Assembly: GCA_024742695.1 (NCBI GenBank)
Contig: JANSXY010000002.1
Coordinates: 62,001-126,000, forward strand
From: Paracoccaceae bacterium
GTDB lineage: Bacteria > Pseudomonadota > Alphaproteobacteria > Rhodobacterales > Rhodobacteraceae
Length of the DNA stretch: 64,000 nucleotides
Reading direction: 5' to 3'
This document shows, one piece after another, positions 56,397 to 64,000 of this stretch; the first letter of the stretch is position 1, and each line of letters starts with the position of its first letter. The notes beneath the pieces were generated by a model. That model ran no database searches. It saw nothing but the letters and a program-made list of their open reading frames with translations, and was not told the origin of the DNA. Position numbers and translations under genes: made by a program.

Positions 56397-57434
56397 TCAG
56401 CCTCCCACGGTCCAGCGCGCCCAGGCGCCGCCCAGAACTTCGAACTTCGCCAGGAAGGCCACGATCACCACCCAGCCCAGCGACATCGGCAGGAACACCT
56501 TCCAGCCGATCCGCATCAGCTGGTCGTAGCGGTAGCGCGGCACGATCGCCTTCACCATCGCGAAGAGGAAGAAGAAGAACCACATCTTCGCCACCATCCA
56601 CAGCACGCCGTCGGGCAGGCCGGGGATCGGCGACAGCCAGCCACCGAAGAACAGCAGCGTCATCAGCGCGCACATCAGGAAGATCGCGATGTATTCGCCG
56701 GCCATGAACAGCAGGTAGGGCGTGGAGGAATATTCCACCATGAACCCGGCCACCAGTTCCGATTCCGCCTCGGGAAGGTCGAAGGGCGGGCGGTTGGTTT
56801 CCGCCAGCGCCGAGATGAAGAACAGCGCCACCATCGGCAGGTGCGGCAGCCAGTACCATGAAAACAGGCCGTAATCGCCATCCTGCGCCGCCACGATCGC
56901 GCCGAAGGACATCGAGCCGGTGGAGATGATGATGCCGATGATGATCAGCCCCAGCGACACCTCGTAGGAGATCATCTGCGCCGCCGACCGGAGCGAGCCG
57001 AGGAACGGGTATTTCGAGTTCGACGCCCAGCCGCCCATGATCACGCCGTAGACCTCCAGCGAGGAGACGGCGAAGACGAACAAGAGCGCGACGTTGATAT
57101 CGGCAAGCACCCAGCCCTCGTTGAACGGGATCACCGCCCAGGCCAGCACCGCCAGCACGAACGACAGCACCGGCGCGAGGAAGAAGACGAAGCGGTCGGC
57201 CCCGGCGGGCACCACGATCTCCTTGACCACGAACTTCAGCGCGTCGGCCACCGATTGCAAAAGCCCGAAGGCGCCCACCACGTTCGGCCCCTTGCGCATC
57301 TGCACCGCCGCCCAGATCTTGCGGTCGGCATAGACGAGGAACAGCAGCGACAGCATCACGAAGGCGATGATCAAAAGCCCCTGTGCCGCGATCAGCAGCG
57401 CCGTTCCGGCCGGGGTGGAAAGAAACTCTGCCAT
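56397..57434 (-). CDS. nuoH: NADH-quinone oxidoreductase subunit H
   Basis: 345 residues, eight membrane segments. It forms the quinone chamber. Landmarks are [58 protein letters not shown] with ISYEVSLGL, and [20 protein letters not shown]. All charged loop residues expected for quinone-site coupling appear present. Confidence 0.96.
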   Translation of the reverse strand: MAEFLSTPAGTALLIAAQGLLIIAFVMLSLLFLVYADRKIWAAVQMRKGPNVVGAFGLLQSVADALKFVVKEIVVPAGADRFVFFLAPVLSFVLAVLAWAVIPFNEGWVLADINVALLFVFAVSSLEVYGVIMGGWASNSKYPFLGSLRSAAQMISYEVSLGLIIIGIIISTGSMSFGAIVAAQDGDYGLFSWYWLPHLPMVALFFISALAETNRPPFDLPEAESELVAGFMVEYSSTPYLLFMAGEYIAIFLMCALMTLLFFGGWLSPIPGLPDGVLWMVAKMWFFFFLFAMVKAIVPRYRYDQLMRIGWKVFLPMSLGWVVIVAFLAKFEVLGGAWARWTVGG

Positions 57435-57476
57435 GCTCGTCTGTCCCTCAGTGCGTTCCTGCGGCCCTGCCCAGCG

Positions 57477-59486
57477 TCATTCCGCCGCCAGCGGCGAAGC
57501 GCGCCGCGCCGCGGCGGCGGCGGACAGGTCCGCCATCAGCTCGCTCGCCCGCGCGATCGGGTTGGTCAGGTAGAAATCCTTGATCGCAAGGCGGAAATCG
57601 GCCGTGGCCGGGGCTTCGGCGGCGACCGGCAGCCACGCGTTCCCGGCCACCTCGTCGATCCGGCCCAGATGCGGGTGCTCGGCCACCAGCGCCCGCCGCA
57701 GGGCCGCGAGGCTGTCCCACGGCAAGGCCGCGCCCAGTTCGCCCGACAGCGCGCGCAGGATCGCCCAGTTTTCCTTCGCCTCGCCGGGCGGGAAACCGGC
57801 GCGGATCGCCAGTTGCGGCCGGCCCTCGGTATTGACGAAAAGGCCGGGCTCCTCGGTCCATGCCGCGGCGGGCAGGATCACGTCGGCGCGGTGCGCACCG
57901 CGGTCGCCGTGGCTGCCCTGGTAGATCACGAAGGCGCCCGGCGCGATCTCCACCTCGTCGGCGCCGAGGTTGAAGATCACCTCCGCCCCGTCCAGCGCGG
58001 CGGCCATGCCGCCCTCGGTCACCGCGCCCACGTCCATCGCGCCGACCCGCGCAGCCGCGGTGTGCAGCACCAGCAGCTTCGCCCCCGCCGCCTCGGCCAG
58101 TTTCATCGCCTGGCCCAGCACCGCCGCGCCATCGGCCTCGGTCAGCGCGCCCTGGCCCAGGATGACGATCCCGCGCTCGGCCGGTTCTGCACCGTCCGCG
58201 GCACGCACCAGCGCGGCGCGATCGTTGCCCAGATGCTCCGCCTCGTAGGTCAGATCGACCGCCGGGCCGATCAGCTTCACCGCCGCGCCCCGCGTCCAGG
58301 CCTTGCGGATCCGCGCGTTCAGCACCGGCGCCTCGCTGCGCGGGTTCGATCCGACGATCCAGATCGTGTCTGCCGCGTCGATATCCTCGATCCGGGCGGT
58401 GCCGACATAGGCGCCGCGATTGCCGGCGGGCAGGTGCGCGCCGTCGGTGCGGCATTCGACCCGGCCGCCCAGACCCTCGATCATCCGTTTCAGGCTGAAC
58501 GCCGCCTCGACCGGCGCCAGATCGCCCACCAGCCCCGCGACCGTCTTGCCCCGCATCGCCGCCGCCGCCGCGGCAAGCGCCTCGGGCCAGGTCGCGCGGC
58601 GCAGCCTGCCGTTCTCGCGGATGTAGGGCACGTCCAGCCGCTGCCGGCGCAGCCCGTCCCAGACGAAGCGCGTCTTGTCGGAAATCCATTCCTCGTTCAC
58701 GCCGTCATGGTTGCGCGGCAGGATCCGCATGACCTCGCGGCCCTTGGTGTCGACCCTGATCGACGACCCCAGCGCATCCATCACGTCCACGGTCTCGGTC
58801 TTGGTCAGTTCCCAGGGCCGGGCGGTGAAGGCGTAGGGCTTCGACACCAGCGCGCCGACCGGGCACAGGTCGATGATGTTGCCCTGCAGGTTCGAATCCA
58901 GCGTCTGGCCGAGATAGGCGGTGATCTCGGCATCCTCGCCGCGCCCGGTCTGGCCCATCTGGGTGATCCCGGCGACCTCGGTGGTGAAGCGCACGCAGCG
59001 GGTGCAGGAGATGCAGCGCGTCATGTGGGTTTCGACCAGCGGACCCAGATCGAGGTCTTCGGTGGCGCGCTTGGGTTCGCGGTAGCGCGAGAAATCCACG
59101 CCATAGGCCATCGCCTGGTCCTGCAGGTCGCATTCGCCGCCCTGGTCGCAGATCGGGCAATCCAGCGGGTGGTTGATGAGCAGGAACTCCATCACCCCCT
59201 CGCGCGCCTTCTTGACCATCGGCGAGTTGGTCTTGACCACCGGCGGCGCGCCTTCCGGCCCCGGCCGCAGATCCTTCACCTGCATCGCGCAGGAGGCGGC
59301 CGGCTTCGGCGGGCCGCCGACGACCTCGACCAGGCACATCCGGCAGTTGCCGGCGATCGACAGCCGTTCGTGGTAGCAAAACCGCGGCACCTCGATCCCG
59401 GCAATCTCGCAGGCCTGGATCAGCGTCAGGTTCGGGTCGACCTCGACCTCGGTCCCGTCGATGATGATCTTGCGCAAGCCGCTCAT
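57477..59486 (-). CDS. nuoG: NADH-quinone oxidoreductase subunit G
   Basis: 669 residues. The N-terminal ferredoxin domain binds a 2Fe-2S cluster ([18 protein letters not shown], later SCAMQ); a His/Cys 4Fe-4S motif follows ([18 protein letters not shown]) and a further one ([14 protein letters not shown]). The large C-terminal part is a molybdopterin-oxidoreductase-like domain without bound molybdenum, ending around residue 600. It is followed on the operon by nuoH and preceded by the DUF5333 gene. Confidence 0.95.
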   Translation of the reverse strand: MSGLRKIIIDGTEVEVDPNLTLIQACEIAGIEVPRFCYHERLSIAGNCRMCLVEVVGGPPKPAASCAMQVKDLRPGPEGAPPVVKTNSPMVKKAREGVMEFLLINHPLDCPICDQGGECDLQDQAMAYGVDFSRYREPKRATEDLDLGPLVETHMTRCISCTRCVRFTTEVAGITQMGQTGRGEDAEITAYLGQTLDSNLQGNIIDLCPVGALVSKPYAFTARPWELTKTETVDVMDALGSSIRVDTKGREVMRILPRNHDGVNEEWISDKTRFVWDGLRRQRLDVPYIRENGRLRRATWPEALAAAAAAMRGKTVAGLVGDLAPVEAAFSLKRMIEGLGGRVECRTDGAHLPAGNRGAYVGTARIEDIDAADTIWIVGSNPRSEAPVLNARIRKAWTRGAAVKLIGPAVDLTYEAEHLGNDRAALVRAADGAEPAERGIVILGQGALTEADGAAVLGQAMKLAEAAGAKLLVLHTAAARVGAMDVGAVTEGGMAAALDGAEVIFNLGADEVEIAPGAFVIYQGSHGDRGAHRADVILPAAAWTEEPGLFVNTEGRPQLAIRAGFPPGEAKENWAILRALSGELGAALPWDSLAALRRALVAEHPHLGRIDEVAGNAWLPVAAEAPATADFRLAIKDFYLTNPIARASELMADLSAAAAARRASPLAAE

Positions 59487-59528
59487 GTCCTCATCCCCTG
59501 TCCCGGCCGGGCGCGCCCGGCCGATCGT

Positions 59529-59954
59529 TCATCTCGCCCGGATCAGCGAGCCGATCAGGCTCCCCGCCCCGATCTCGGCCCGGCCGAGACGGCAGTAACT
59601 GTCTTCATCGCCGGCCACCACGCCGTTTTCGGCGAGGTAGGTCTCGGCCCGCTCGTAGATCTCGGCGCGGGCGGTCCTGTCCTTGAGAAAGGCGCGCACC
59701 GTGCCGTTGTCATAGCCCTGCCCGCGCGCGTAGCTTTCCAGGCTGTTGATCTCGGCCAGCACCCGGAACATCCGTGCCGAGATCGTCGGGCAGGTCGTGC
59801 GAATCCGGTCGGCCACCCGCGCCGCCACCAGCCGGTCGGCGACATAGCCGTCCTGCGCCAGCCGCTGCAGCGCCTCGGCCCGGCCGGGCATCGCCAGAAG
59901 GGTCAGCGCAAGCGCCGCCGCCACCGTCCCGCCCAGCATTCCGGTCCGCGCCAT
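59529..59954 (-). CDS. DUF5333 family exported protein
   Basis: 141 residues from the ATG at 59954. A signal peptide is clear (MLGGTVAAALALTLLAMPGRAEA), so the mature protein is periplasmic. The mature part is helical with two cysteines (RIRTTCPTISARMFRV and EDSYCRLGRAEI) that could pair. The family is known almost only from the nuo operons of Rhodobacterales. Its function is unknown; a role in complex I assembly or envelope redox chemistry is a guess from position between nuoF and nuoG. Confidence 0.85.
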   Translation of the reverse strand: MARTGMLGGTVAAALALTLLAMPGRAEALQRLAQDGYVADRLVAARVADRIRTTCPTISARMFRVLAEINSLESYARGQGYDNGTVRAFLKDRTARAEIYERAETYLAENGVVAGDEDSYCRLGRAEIGAGSLIGSLIRAR

Positions 59955-59959
59955 CGTCG

Positions 59960-61255
59960 TCACTCCGCCGCCAGCGCGCCGGTGCGGCCGGTCTTGCGGG
60001 CCTTGATCCGGTCCTCGATCTCTTCGCGGTAGTGCCGGATCAGGCCCTGGATCGGCCACGCCGCGGCATCGCCGAGCGCGCAGATCGTGTGGCCCTCGAC
60101 CTGCTTGGTGACGTCGAAGAGCATATCGATCTCTTCCACCTCGGCCTCGCCCCGGACCAGCCGGTCCATCACCCGCATCATCCAGCCGGTGCCCTCGCGG
60201 CAGGGCGTGCACTGGCCGCAGCTTTCGTGCTTGTAGAACTTCGACAACCGCCAGATCGCCTTGATGATGTCGGTCGACTGATCCATCACGATCACCGCCG
60301 CGGTGCCGAGGCCCGAACGCTGCTCGCGCAGCCAGTCGAAATCCATGATCGCGTCGTCGCACAGCTTCGCCGGAAGGCAGGGCACCGACGAGCCGCCAGG
60401 GATCACCGCCTTGAGGTTCGACCAGCCGCCGCGCACGCCGCCGCAGTGCCTGTCCAGCAGTTCCCGCAGCGGGATCGACATCGCCTCTTCCACCACGCAG
60501 GGGTTTTCCACGTGGCCGGAGATCGCGAAGATCTTGGTGCCGGTGTTGTTCGGCCGCCCGAAGGAGGAAAACCAGTCCGGCCCGCGGCGCAGGATCGTCG
60601 GCACCACCGCGATGGATTCGACGTTGTTGACCGTGGTCGGGCACCCGTAGAGGCCCGCGCCGGCGGGGAACGGCGGCTTCATCCGCGGCATTCCCTTCTT
60701 GCCTTCCAGGCTTTCCAGCAGCGCGGTCTCCTCGCCGCAGATGTAGGCGCCCGCGCCATGGTGCAGGTAAAGGTCGTAATCCCAGCCCGAGCCGGCCGCG
60801 TTCCGGCCCAGAAGCCCCGCGTCATAGGCCTCGTCGATGGCGGCCTGAAGCGCCTCGCGCTCGCGGATATATTCGCCGCGGATGTAGATGTAGCCCGCGT
60901 TCGCGCCCATCGCGAAACCGGCGATCAGGCAGCCCTCGACCAGCGTGTGCGGGTCGTGGCGCATGATCTCGCGGTCCTTGCAGGTGCCGGGTTCGGACTC
61001 GTCGGCATTGACGACAAGGTACGAGGGCCGCCCGTCGCTTTCCTTGGGCATGAAGGACCATTTCAGCCCGGTCGGAAAGCCCGCGCCGCCGCGGCCGCGC
61101 AGCCCGCTGGCCTTCACCTGGTCCACGATCCAGTCGCGGCCGTTCTTGATGAACTCGGCAGTCCGGTCCCAATGGCCGCGCGCCTTCGCACCCGCCAGGC
61201 TGCGGTCATGCATCCCGTAGAGGTTGGTGAAGATCCGATCCTGATCCTTCAGCAT
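59960..61255 (-). CDS. nuoF: NADH-quinone oxidoreductase subunit F
   Basis: 431 residues. It binds NADH, FMN and cluster N3. The nucleotide and flavin motifs are [20 protein letters not shown] and [19 protein letters not shown]; the 4Fe-4S ligands are in [16 protein letters not shown] with a later cysteine in [13 protein letters not shown]. It is followed after 5 bases by the DUF5333 gene. Confidence 0.97.
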   Translation of the reverse strand: MLKDQDRIFTNLYGMHDRSLAGAKARGHWDRTAEFIKNGRDWIVDQVKASGLRGRGGAGFPTGLKWSFMPKESDGRPSYLVVNADESEPGTCKDREIMRHDPHTLVEGCLIAGFAMGANAGYIYIRGEYIREREALQAAIDEAYDAGLLGRNAAGSGWDYDLYLHHGAGAYICGEETALLESLEGKKGMPRMKPPFPAGAGLYGCPTTVNNVESIAVVPTILRRGPDWFSSFGRPNNTGTKIFAISGHVENPCVVEEAMSIPLRELLDRHCGGVRGGWSNLKAVIPGGSSVPCLPAKLCDDAIMDFDWLREQRSGLGTAAVIVMDQSTDIIKAIWRLSKFYKHESCGQCTPCREGTGWMMRVMDRLVRGEAEVEEIDMLFDVTKQVEGHTICALGDAAAWPIQGLIRHYREEIEDRIKARKTGRTGALAAE

Positions 61256-61265
61256 CCGTTGTCCC

Positions 61266-61496
61266 TCAGTTGCCCTGCCCGGTCTTGCCGCGCCGCCAGA
61301 TCCGCCAGGTCACCGCCAGCGACCAGACGAAGGCGGCCATCGCCGCGAGATCGAACAGGAAGACGAAGCGGGTTTCCCAGCCCATCCGTCCGCCCAGCCA
61401 TTGCGCCCCCATCCACACCAGCATCGCGGCGGCCAGCACCACCGCCACCATCCGTGCCTCGCGCGCCAAGGCCTGCTGCCGGTCCGGGCCCGTCAT
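61266..61496 (-). CDS. DUF5337 family membrane protein
   Basis: 76 residues. Two hydrophobic helices ([20 protein letters not shown] and [20 protein letters not shown]) are separated by GRMGWETR, with a basic end ([12 protein letters not shown]). This small inner-membrane protein is characteristic of Rhodobacterales nuo operons. No function is known. It is one base after the helix-hairpin-helix gene and 10 bases before nuoF. Confidence 0.85.
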   Translation of the reverse strand: MTGPDRQQALAREARMVAVVLAAAMLVWMGAQWLGGRMGWETRFVFLFDLAAMAAFVWSLAVTWRIWRRGKTGQGN

Positions 61497-61497
61497 C

Positions 61498-62193
61498 TCA
61501 GTACACGCCGCCCTTCTTCACCCGGTCGGCGAAATCGGTGGTGCCGCCATGCGCGAGGATCCGCGCCTGGTCGACCCAGCCGTCGCGCCGCGCCCGGCCC
61601 CGGAACCCTTCGAGGTGATCGTCGATCCAGGCGATCTCGGCATCCGTCCAGGCCGCGATCTGGTCGAAGTGAAAGACCCCGAGCTGGTGCAGCAGCGCCT
61701 CCAGTTTCGGCCCTACGCCCTTGATCTTCTTCAGATCGTCGGCCCCGCCTTCGCGCGCCACCGGCAACAGCGCCGGCTTCGTCGCGGCCGCCGGTTCGGC
61801 GGCGGGCGCGGGGCTGGCCACCTTCTCGGCCGGCTTCGCCGGCGCCGGTTCGGCCTTCGCCGCGGGCGTAGGGGCAGGCGCCGCCTCGGCCTTGGCGGTC
61901 GCCGGCGGCACCGGCGCGGGGGCCGGTTCGGGCGCCGGGGAAGGCCGCGGCGCGGCGGCGACCGGCGCCGGCGCTGTTTGCCTACGCCCGCCGATCGCCA
62001 GGTCCGGATGGTCGTTGCACAGGATCTCGTTCAGCAGATAGCCCAGCGCGACCGCAAGGATGATCCCGGCAAACAGCCCGCCGAAGAAGGTCCAGCCGGA
62101 GAACCACAGGACGACGGTGAGAACCGCGCCCAGCACGGCCCCGATCAGCCAGCACCGGGGCTGGCAGGTCATCGATGTCAGTTTGTCGATCAT
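61498..62193 (-). CDS. Membrane-anchored helix-hairpin-helix protein of the nuo operon
   Basis: 231 residues in three parts. Residues 15-60 hold two close membrane helices (WLIGAVLGAVLTVVLWFSGW and a second). Residues 70-145 are a Pro/Ala/Glu-rich linker. The C-terminal 85 residues are a helix-hairpin-helix domain ([20 protein letters not shown]) almost identical to the C-terminal domain of the neighbouring NuoE. Related domains occur in H3TH/DUF4332-type proteins. A DNA role is unproven; the twin domain on NuoE suggests a protein-interaction role near complex I. It lies 24 bp after nuoE. Confidence 0.8.
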   Translation of the reverse strand: MIDKLTSMTCQPRCWLIGAVLGAVLTVVLWFSGWTFFGGLFAGIILAVALGYLLNEILCNDHPDLAIGGRRQTAPAPVAAAPRPSPAPEPAPAPVPPATAKAEAAPAPTPAAKAEPAPAKPAEKVASPAPAAEPAAATKPALLPVAREGGADDLKKIKGVGPKLEALLHQLGVFHFDQIAAWTDAEIAWIDDHLEGFRGRARRDGWVDQARILAHGGTTDFADRVKKGGVY

Positions 62194-62217
62194 GTCGTCC
62201 TCCGCGCTTGAGCTGGT

Positions 62218-63330
62218 CTATTCGTCGTACAGGCCCTCTTTCCGTGCCTTCCTTGAAAACTCCGTCTCAGCGCCGGTGGCGAGCAGGCGGGCCTGCGCCA
62301 CCCAGCCGTCGCGGCTGACCCGACCCCGGAACCCTTCGAGGTTCTCGTCGACCCAGGCGATTTCCTCGGCCGTCCAGCCGGCGATCTGGTCGAAATGGAA
62401 CACGCCCAGCCGGTGCAGCAGCGCCTCCAGCTTCGGGCCGACGCCCTTGATCATCTTCAGGTCGTCCGCCCCGCCCTCGCGCGCCTCGGCAAGCATCTCG
62501 GGCTTGCTGCCGGCGGCGGCGGCAGGCGCGGGCGCGGCCGGCGCGGGCGCTGCGGGCTTTTTCGCTGCCGGCTTCGGCGCGTCGGCTTTCGGCGCGGCGG
62601 GCTTGGCAGCCGGGGCCGCGCCCTTGCCCAGCCAGGGCGCGCGCAGCGGCACCTCGGTGCCGTCGATACGCTTGACCGTATCGCCGATGCCGGTGGCCAG
62701 CGTCGCCGAGGCGTTCAGCGCCGCCCGCCCCGCGACGTGATCGGCAAGCGAGGTCGCCCCGCCCTTCGGCTCAGACGCATAGCGCCCGTTCTGCGGCCCC
62801 GGCACCGGCACCTTGCCGGCGGCCAGTTCGTCGATGATCTCGGCCAGCCGCGCGGCGGTCAGATCCTCGTAGTAATCCTTGCCGATCTGCGCCATCGGCG
62901 CGTTCGCGCAGGCGCCGAGGCATTCGACCTCTTCCCAGGAAAACCGGCCGTCCGCCGACAGTTCGTGCGGTCGCGCGGCGATCCGTTCCTTGCAGACGCC
63001 GATCAGGTCATCGGCCCCGCAGATCATGCAGGACGTGGTGCCGCAGACCTGGATATGCGCCACGCTGCCAACGGGTTGCAGCTGGAACATGAAGTAGAAG
63101 GTGGCGACCTCCAGCGCCCGGATATGGGCCATGCCCAGCATGTCGGCCACCGCCTCGATCGCCGGGCGGGTGAGCCAGCCCTCCTGCTCCTGCGCGCGCC
63201 ACAGCAGCGGGATGATCGCCGAGGCCTGCCGGCCTTCCGGGTACTTGGTGATCTGCGCTTTCGCCCAGTCGAGGTTCGCCGGGGTGAAGGCGAAGCTGTC
63301 GGGCTGGTCGGGGTGCAGGCGGCGGAGCAT
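62218..63330 (-). CDS. nuoE: NADH-quinone oxidoreductase subunit E fused to a helix-hairpin-helix domain
   Basis: 370 residues from the ATG at 63330, which shares one base with the nuoD stop. Residues 1-170 are NuoE, with the thioredoxin-like 2Fe-2S ligands in [14 protein letters not shown] and [11 protein letters not shown] (cluster N1a). Ordinary NuoE is 160-240 residues; here a linker and an Ala/Pro/Lys-rich stretch (about 235-275) lead to a C-terminal helix-hairpin-helix domain ([20 protein letters not shown]) matching the gene at 61498. The fusion is a known Rhodobacterales feature; its function is not known. Confidence 0.93.
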   Translation of the reverse strand: MLRRLHPDQPDSFAFTPANLDWAKAQITKYPEGRQASAIIPLLWRAQEQEGWLTRPAIEAVADMLGMAHIRALEVATFYFMFQLQPVGSVAHIQVCGTTSCMICGADDLIGVCKERIAARPHELSADGRFSWEEVECLGACANAPMAQIGKDYYEDLTAARLAEIIDELAAGKVPVPGPQNGRYASEPKGGATSLADHVAGRAALNASATLATGIGDTVKRIDGTEVPLRAPWLGKGAAPAAKPAAPKADAPKPAAKKPAAPAPAAPAPAAAAGSKPEMLAEAREGGADDLKMIKGVGPKLEALLHRLGVFHFDQIAGWTAEEIAWVDENLEGFRGRVSRDGWVAQARLLATGAETEFSRKARKEGLYDE

Positions 63331-64000
63331 TAGCGGTCGATCTCCCCGAAAACCACGTCCATCGTGCCGATGATCGCCGAGACATCGGCCAGCTGGTGGC
63401 CCTTGGCGACATAGTCCATCGATTGCAGGTGCAGGTAGCCCGGCGCGCGGATCTTGGCGCGGTAGGGCCGGTTGGTGCCATCGGCGACAAGGTAGACGCC
63501 GAATTCGCCCTTCGGCGCCTCGACGGCGGCATAGACCTCGCCCGCCGGCACGTGGAAGCCCTCGGTATAGAGCTTGAAGTGATGGATCAGCGCCTCCATC
63601 GAGCGTTTCATCTCTCCGCGTTTCGGTGGCGTGATCTTGCCCCGGGCCAGCACGTCGCCCTGCCCTTCGGGCGCGCGCAGCTTGGCGATGGCCTGCTTCA
63701 CGATATGGGTCGACTCGCGCATCTCGGCCATCCGGCACAGGTAGCGGTCATAGCAGTCGCCGTTCTTGCCCACGGGCACCTTGAAGTCGAACTCGTCGTA
63801 GCACTCGTAGGGTTGCGCGCGGCGCAAGTCCCAGGCGAGGCCGGAGCCGCGCACCATCACGCCGGAATAGCCCCAGGTGAGGATATCGTCCTCGGTGATG
63901 ATGCCGATATCGGCGTTGCGCTGCTTGAAGATCCGGTTTTCCGTCAGCAGCCCGTCGATATCGTCCAGCACCTTCGGGAATTCGTCGGCCCAGTGGTCGA
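63330..64000 (-). CDS. nuoD: NADH-quinone oxidoreductase subunit D, 5' end outside window
   Basis: The C-terminal part of the 49-kDa subunit; the frame stays open to the window edge (beginning [20 protein letters not shown]). Visible motifs are [60 protein letters not shown] and a C-terminal DVVFGEIDR. NuoD lines the quinone site with NuoH and NuoB. nuoA, B and C are expected just beyond the window. Confidence 0.96.
   Translation of the reverse strand, partial: DHWADEFPKVLDDIDGLLTENRIFKQRNADIGIITEDDILTWGYSGVMVRGSGLAWDLRRAQPYECYDEFDFKVPVGKNGDCYDRYLCRMAEMRESTHIVKQAIAKLRAPEGQGDVLARGKITPPKRGEMKRSMEALIHHFKLYTEGFHVPAGEVYAAVEAPKGEFGVYLVADGTNRPYRAKIRAPGYLHLQSMDYVAKGHQLADVSAIIGTMDVVFGEIDR

Overview
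The window is about 64 kb of very GC-rich DNA, tightly packed with genes, from an alphaproteobacterium, almost certainly of the order Rhodobacterales (Rhodobacter/Paracoccus/Rhodovulum-like). The clearest pointers are a complex I (nuo) operon carrying the small extra genes typical of that order (DUF5333, DUF5337, a helix-hairpin-helix protein), the run nuoN-birA-coaX-rnj, a ureDABCEFG cluster with a UreC of the longer Rhodobacterales type, and the dnaB-alr-radA-cvpA-purF neighbourhood. It reads as ordinary chromosome: no insertion sequence, prophage, CRISPR array, rRNA or tRNA gene was seen.

Layout. 1-5.6 kb: the end of a DUF899 protein, then a minus-strand module of CO-dehydrogenase/molybdenum-hydroxylase maturation genes (MoxR-type ATPase, CoxE-type VWA protein, DUF1203 protein, XdhC/CoxI, molybdopterin-binding protein) without the enzyme subunits. 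5.6-10.8 kb: an AbrB-family membrane protein, a LysR regulator divergent from glutaryl-CoA dehydrogenase, a LysE-type exporter and an unrecognised alpha/beta-hydrolase-like protein. 10.8-17.1 kb: the minus-strand urease operon ureD-A-(mini UreJ)-B-orf100-C-(lipoprotein)-E-F-G. 17.3-28 kb (+): pyrC, pyrE, a GNAT protein, dnaB, alr, mlaE, mlaF, radA, cvpA, purF. 28-36 kb: bioY (-), an SDR, surE, pcm and an NlpD-like LysM/M23 lipoprotein (+), converging on a DUF815 ATPase and tatC-tatB-tatA (-); then a leader-like stretch, a small dimeric-barrel protein and a frameshifted WYL regulator (+).

36-46 kb: an FbpC/PotA-type ABC ATPase overlapping an atypical SDR (-), two Hint-domain proteins on either side of prfC (the second with an FG-GAP repeat array), an ExoD protein and a DEAD-box helicase. 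46-64 kb (-): RNase J, type III pantothenate kinase and biotin-protein ligase downstream of complex I genes nuoN, M, L, K, J, I, H, G, F, E and D, the last cut by the window end. Interleaved in the nuo operon are a carboxymuconolactone-decarboxylase-like gene, DUF5333, DUF5337 and a membrane-anchored helix-hairpin-helix protein whose C-terminal domain is nearly duplicated at the end of NuoE.

The most interesting non-standard features are: a four-copy dispersed intergenic element (a conserved box plus GC-rich hairpins) that usually sits just after gene ends; a 78-residue miniature HupE/UreJ protein in the urease operon; the paired helix-hairpin-helix domains in the nuo operon; a Hint domain that lacks its nucleophilic cysteine; the amber-interrupted, decayed first FG-GAP blade before the second Hint gene; the single-base frameshift in the WYL regulator; and DnaA-box-like sites ahead of dnaB.
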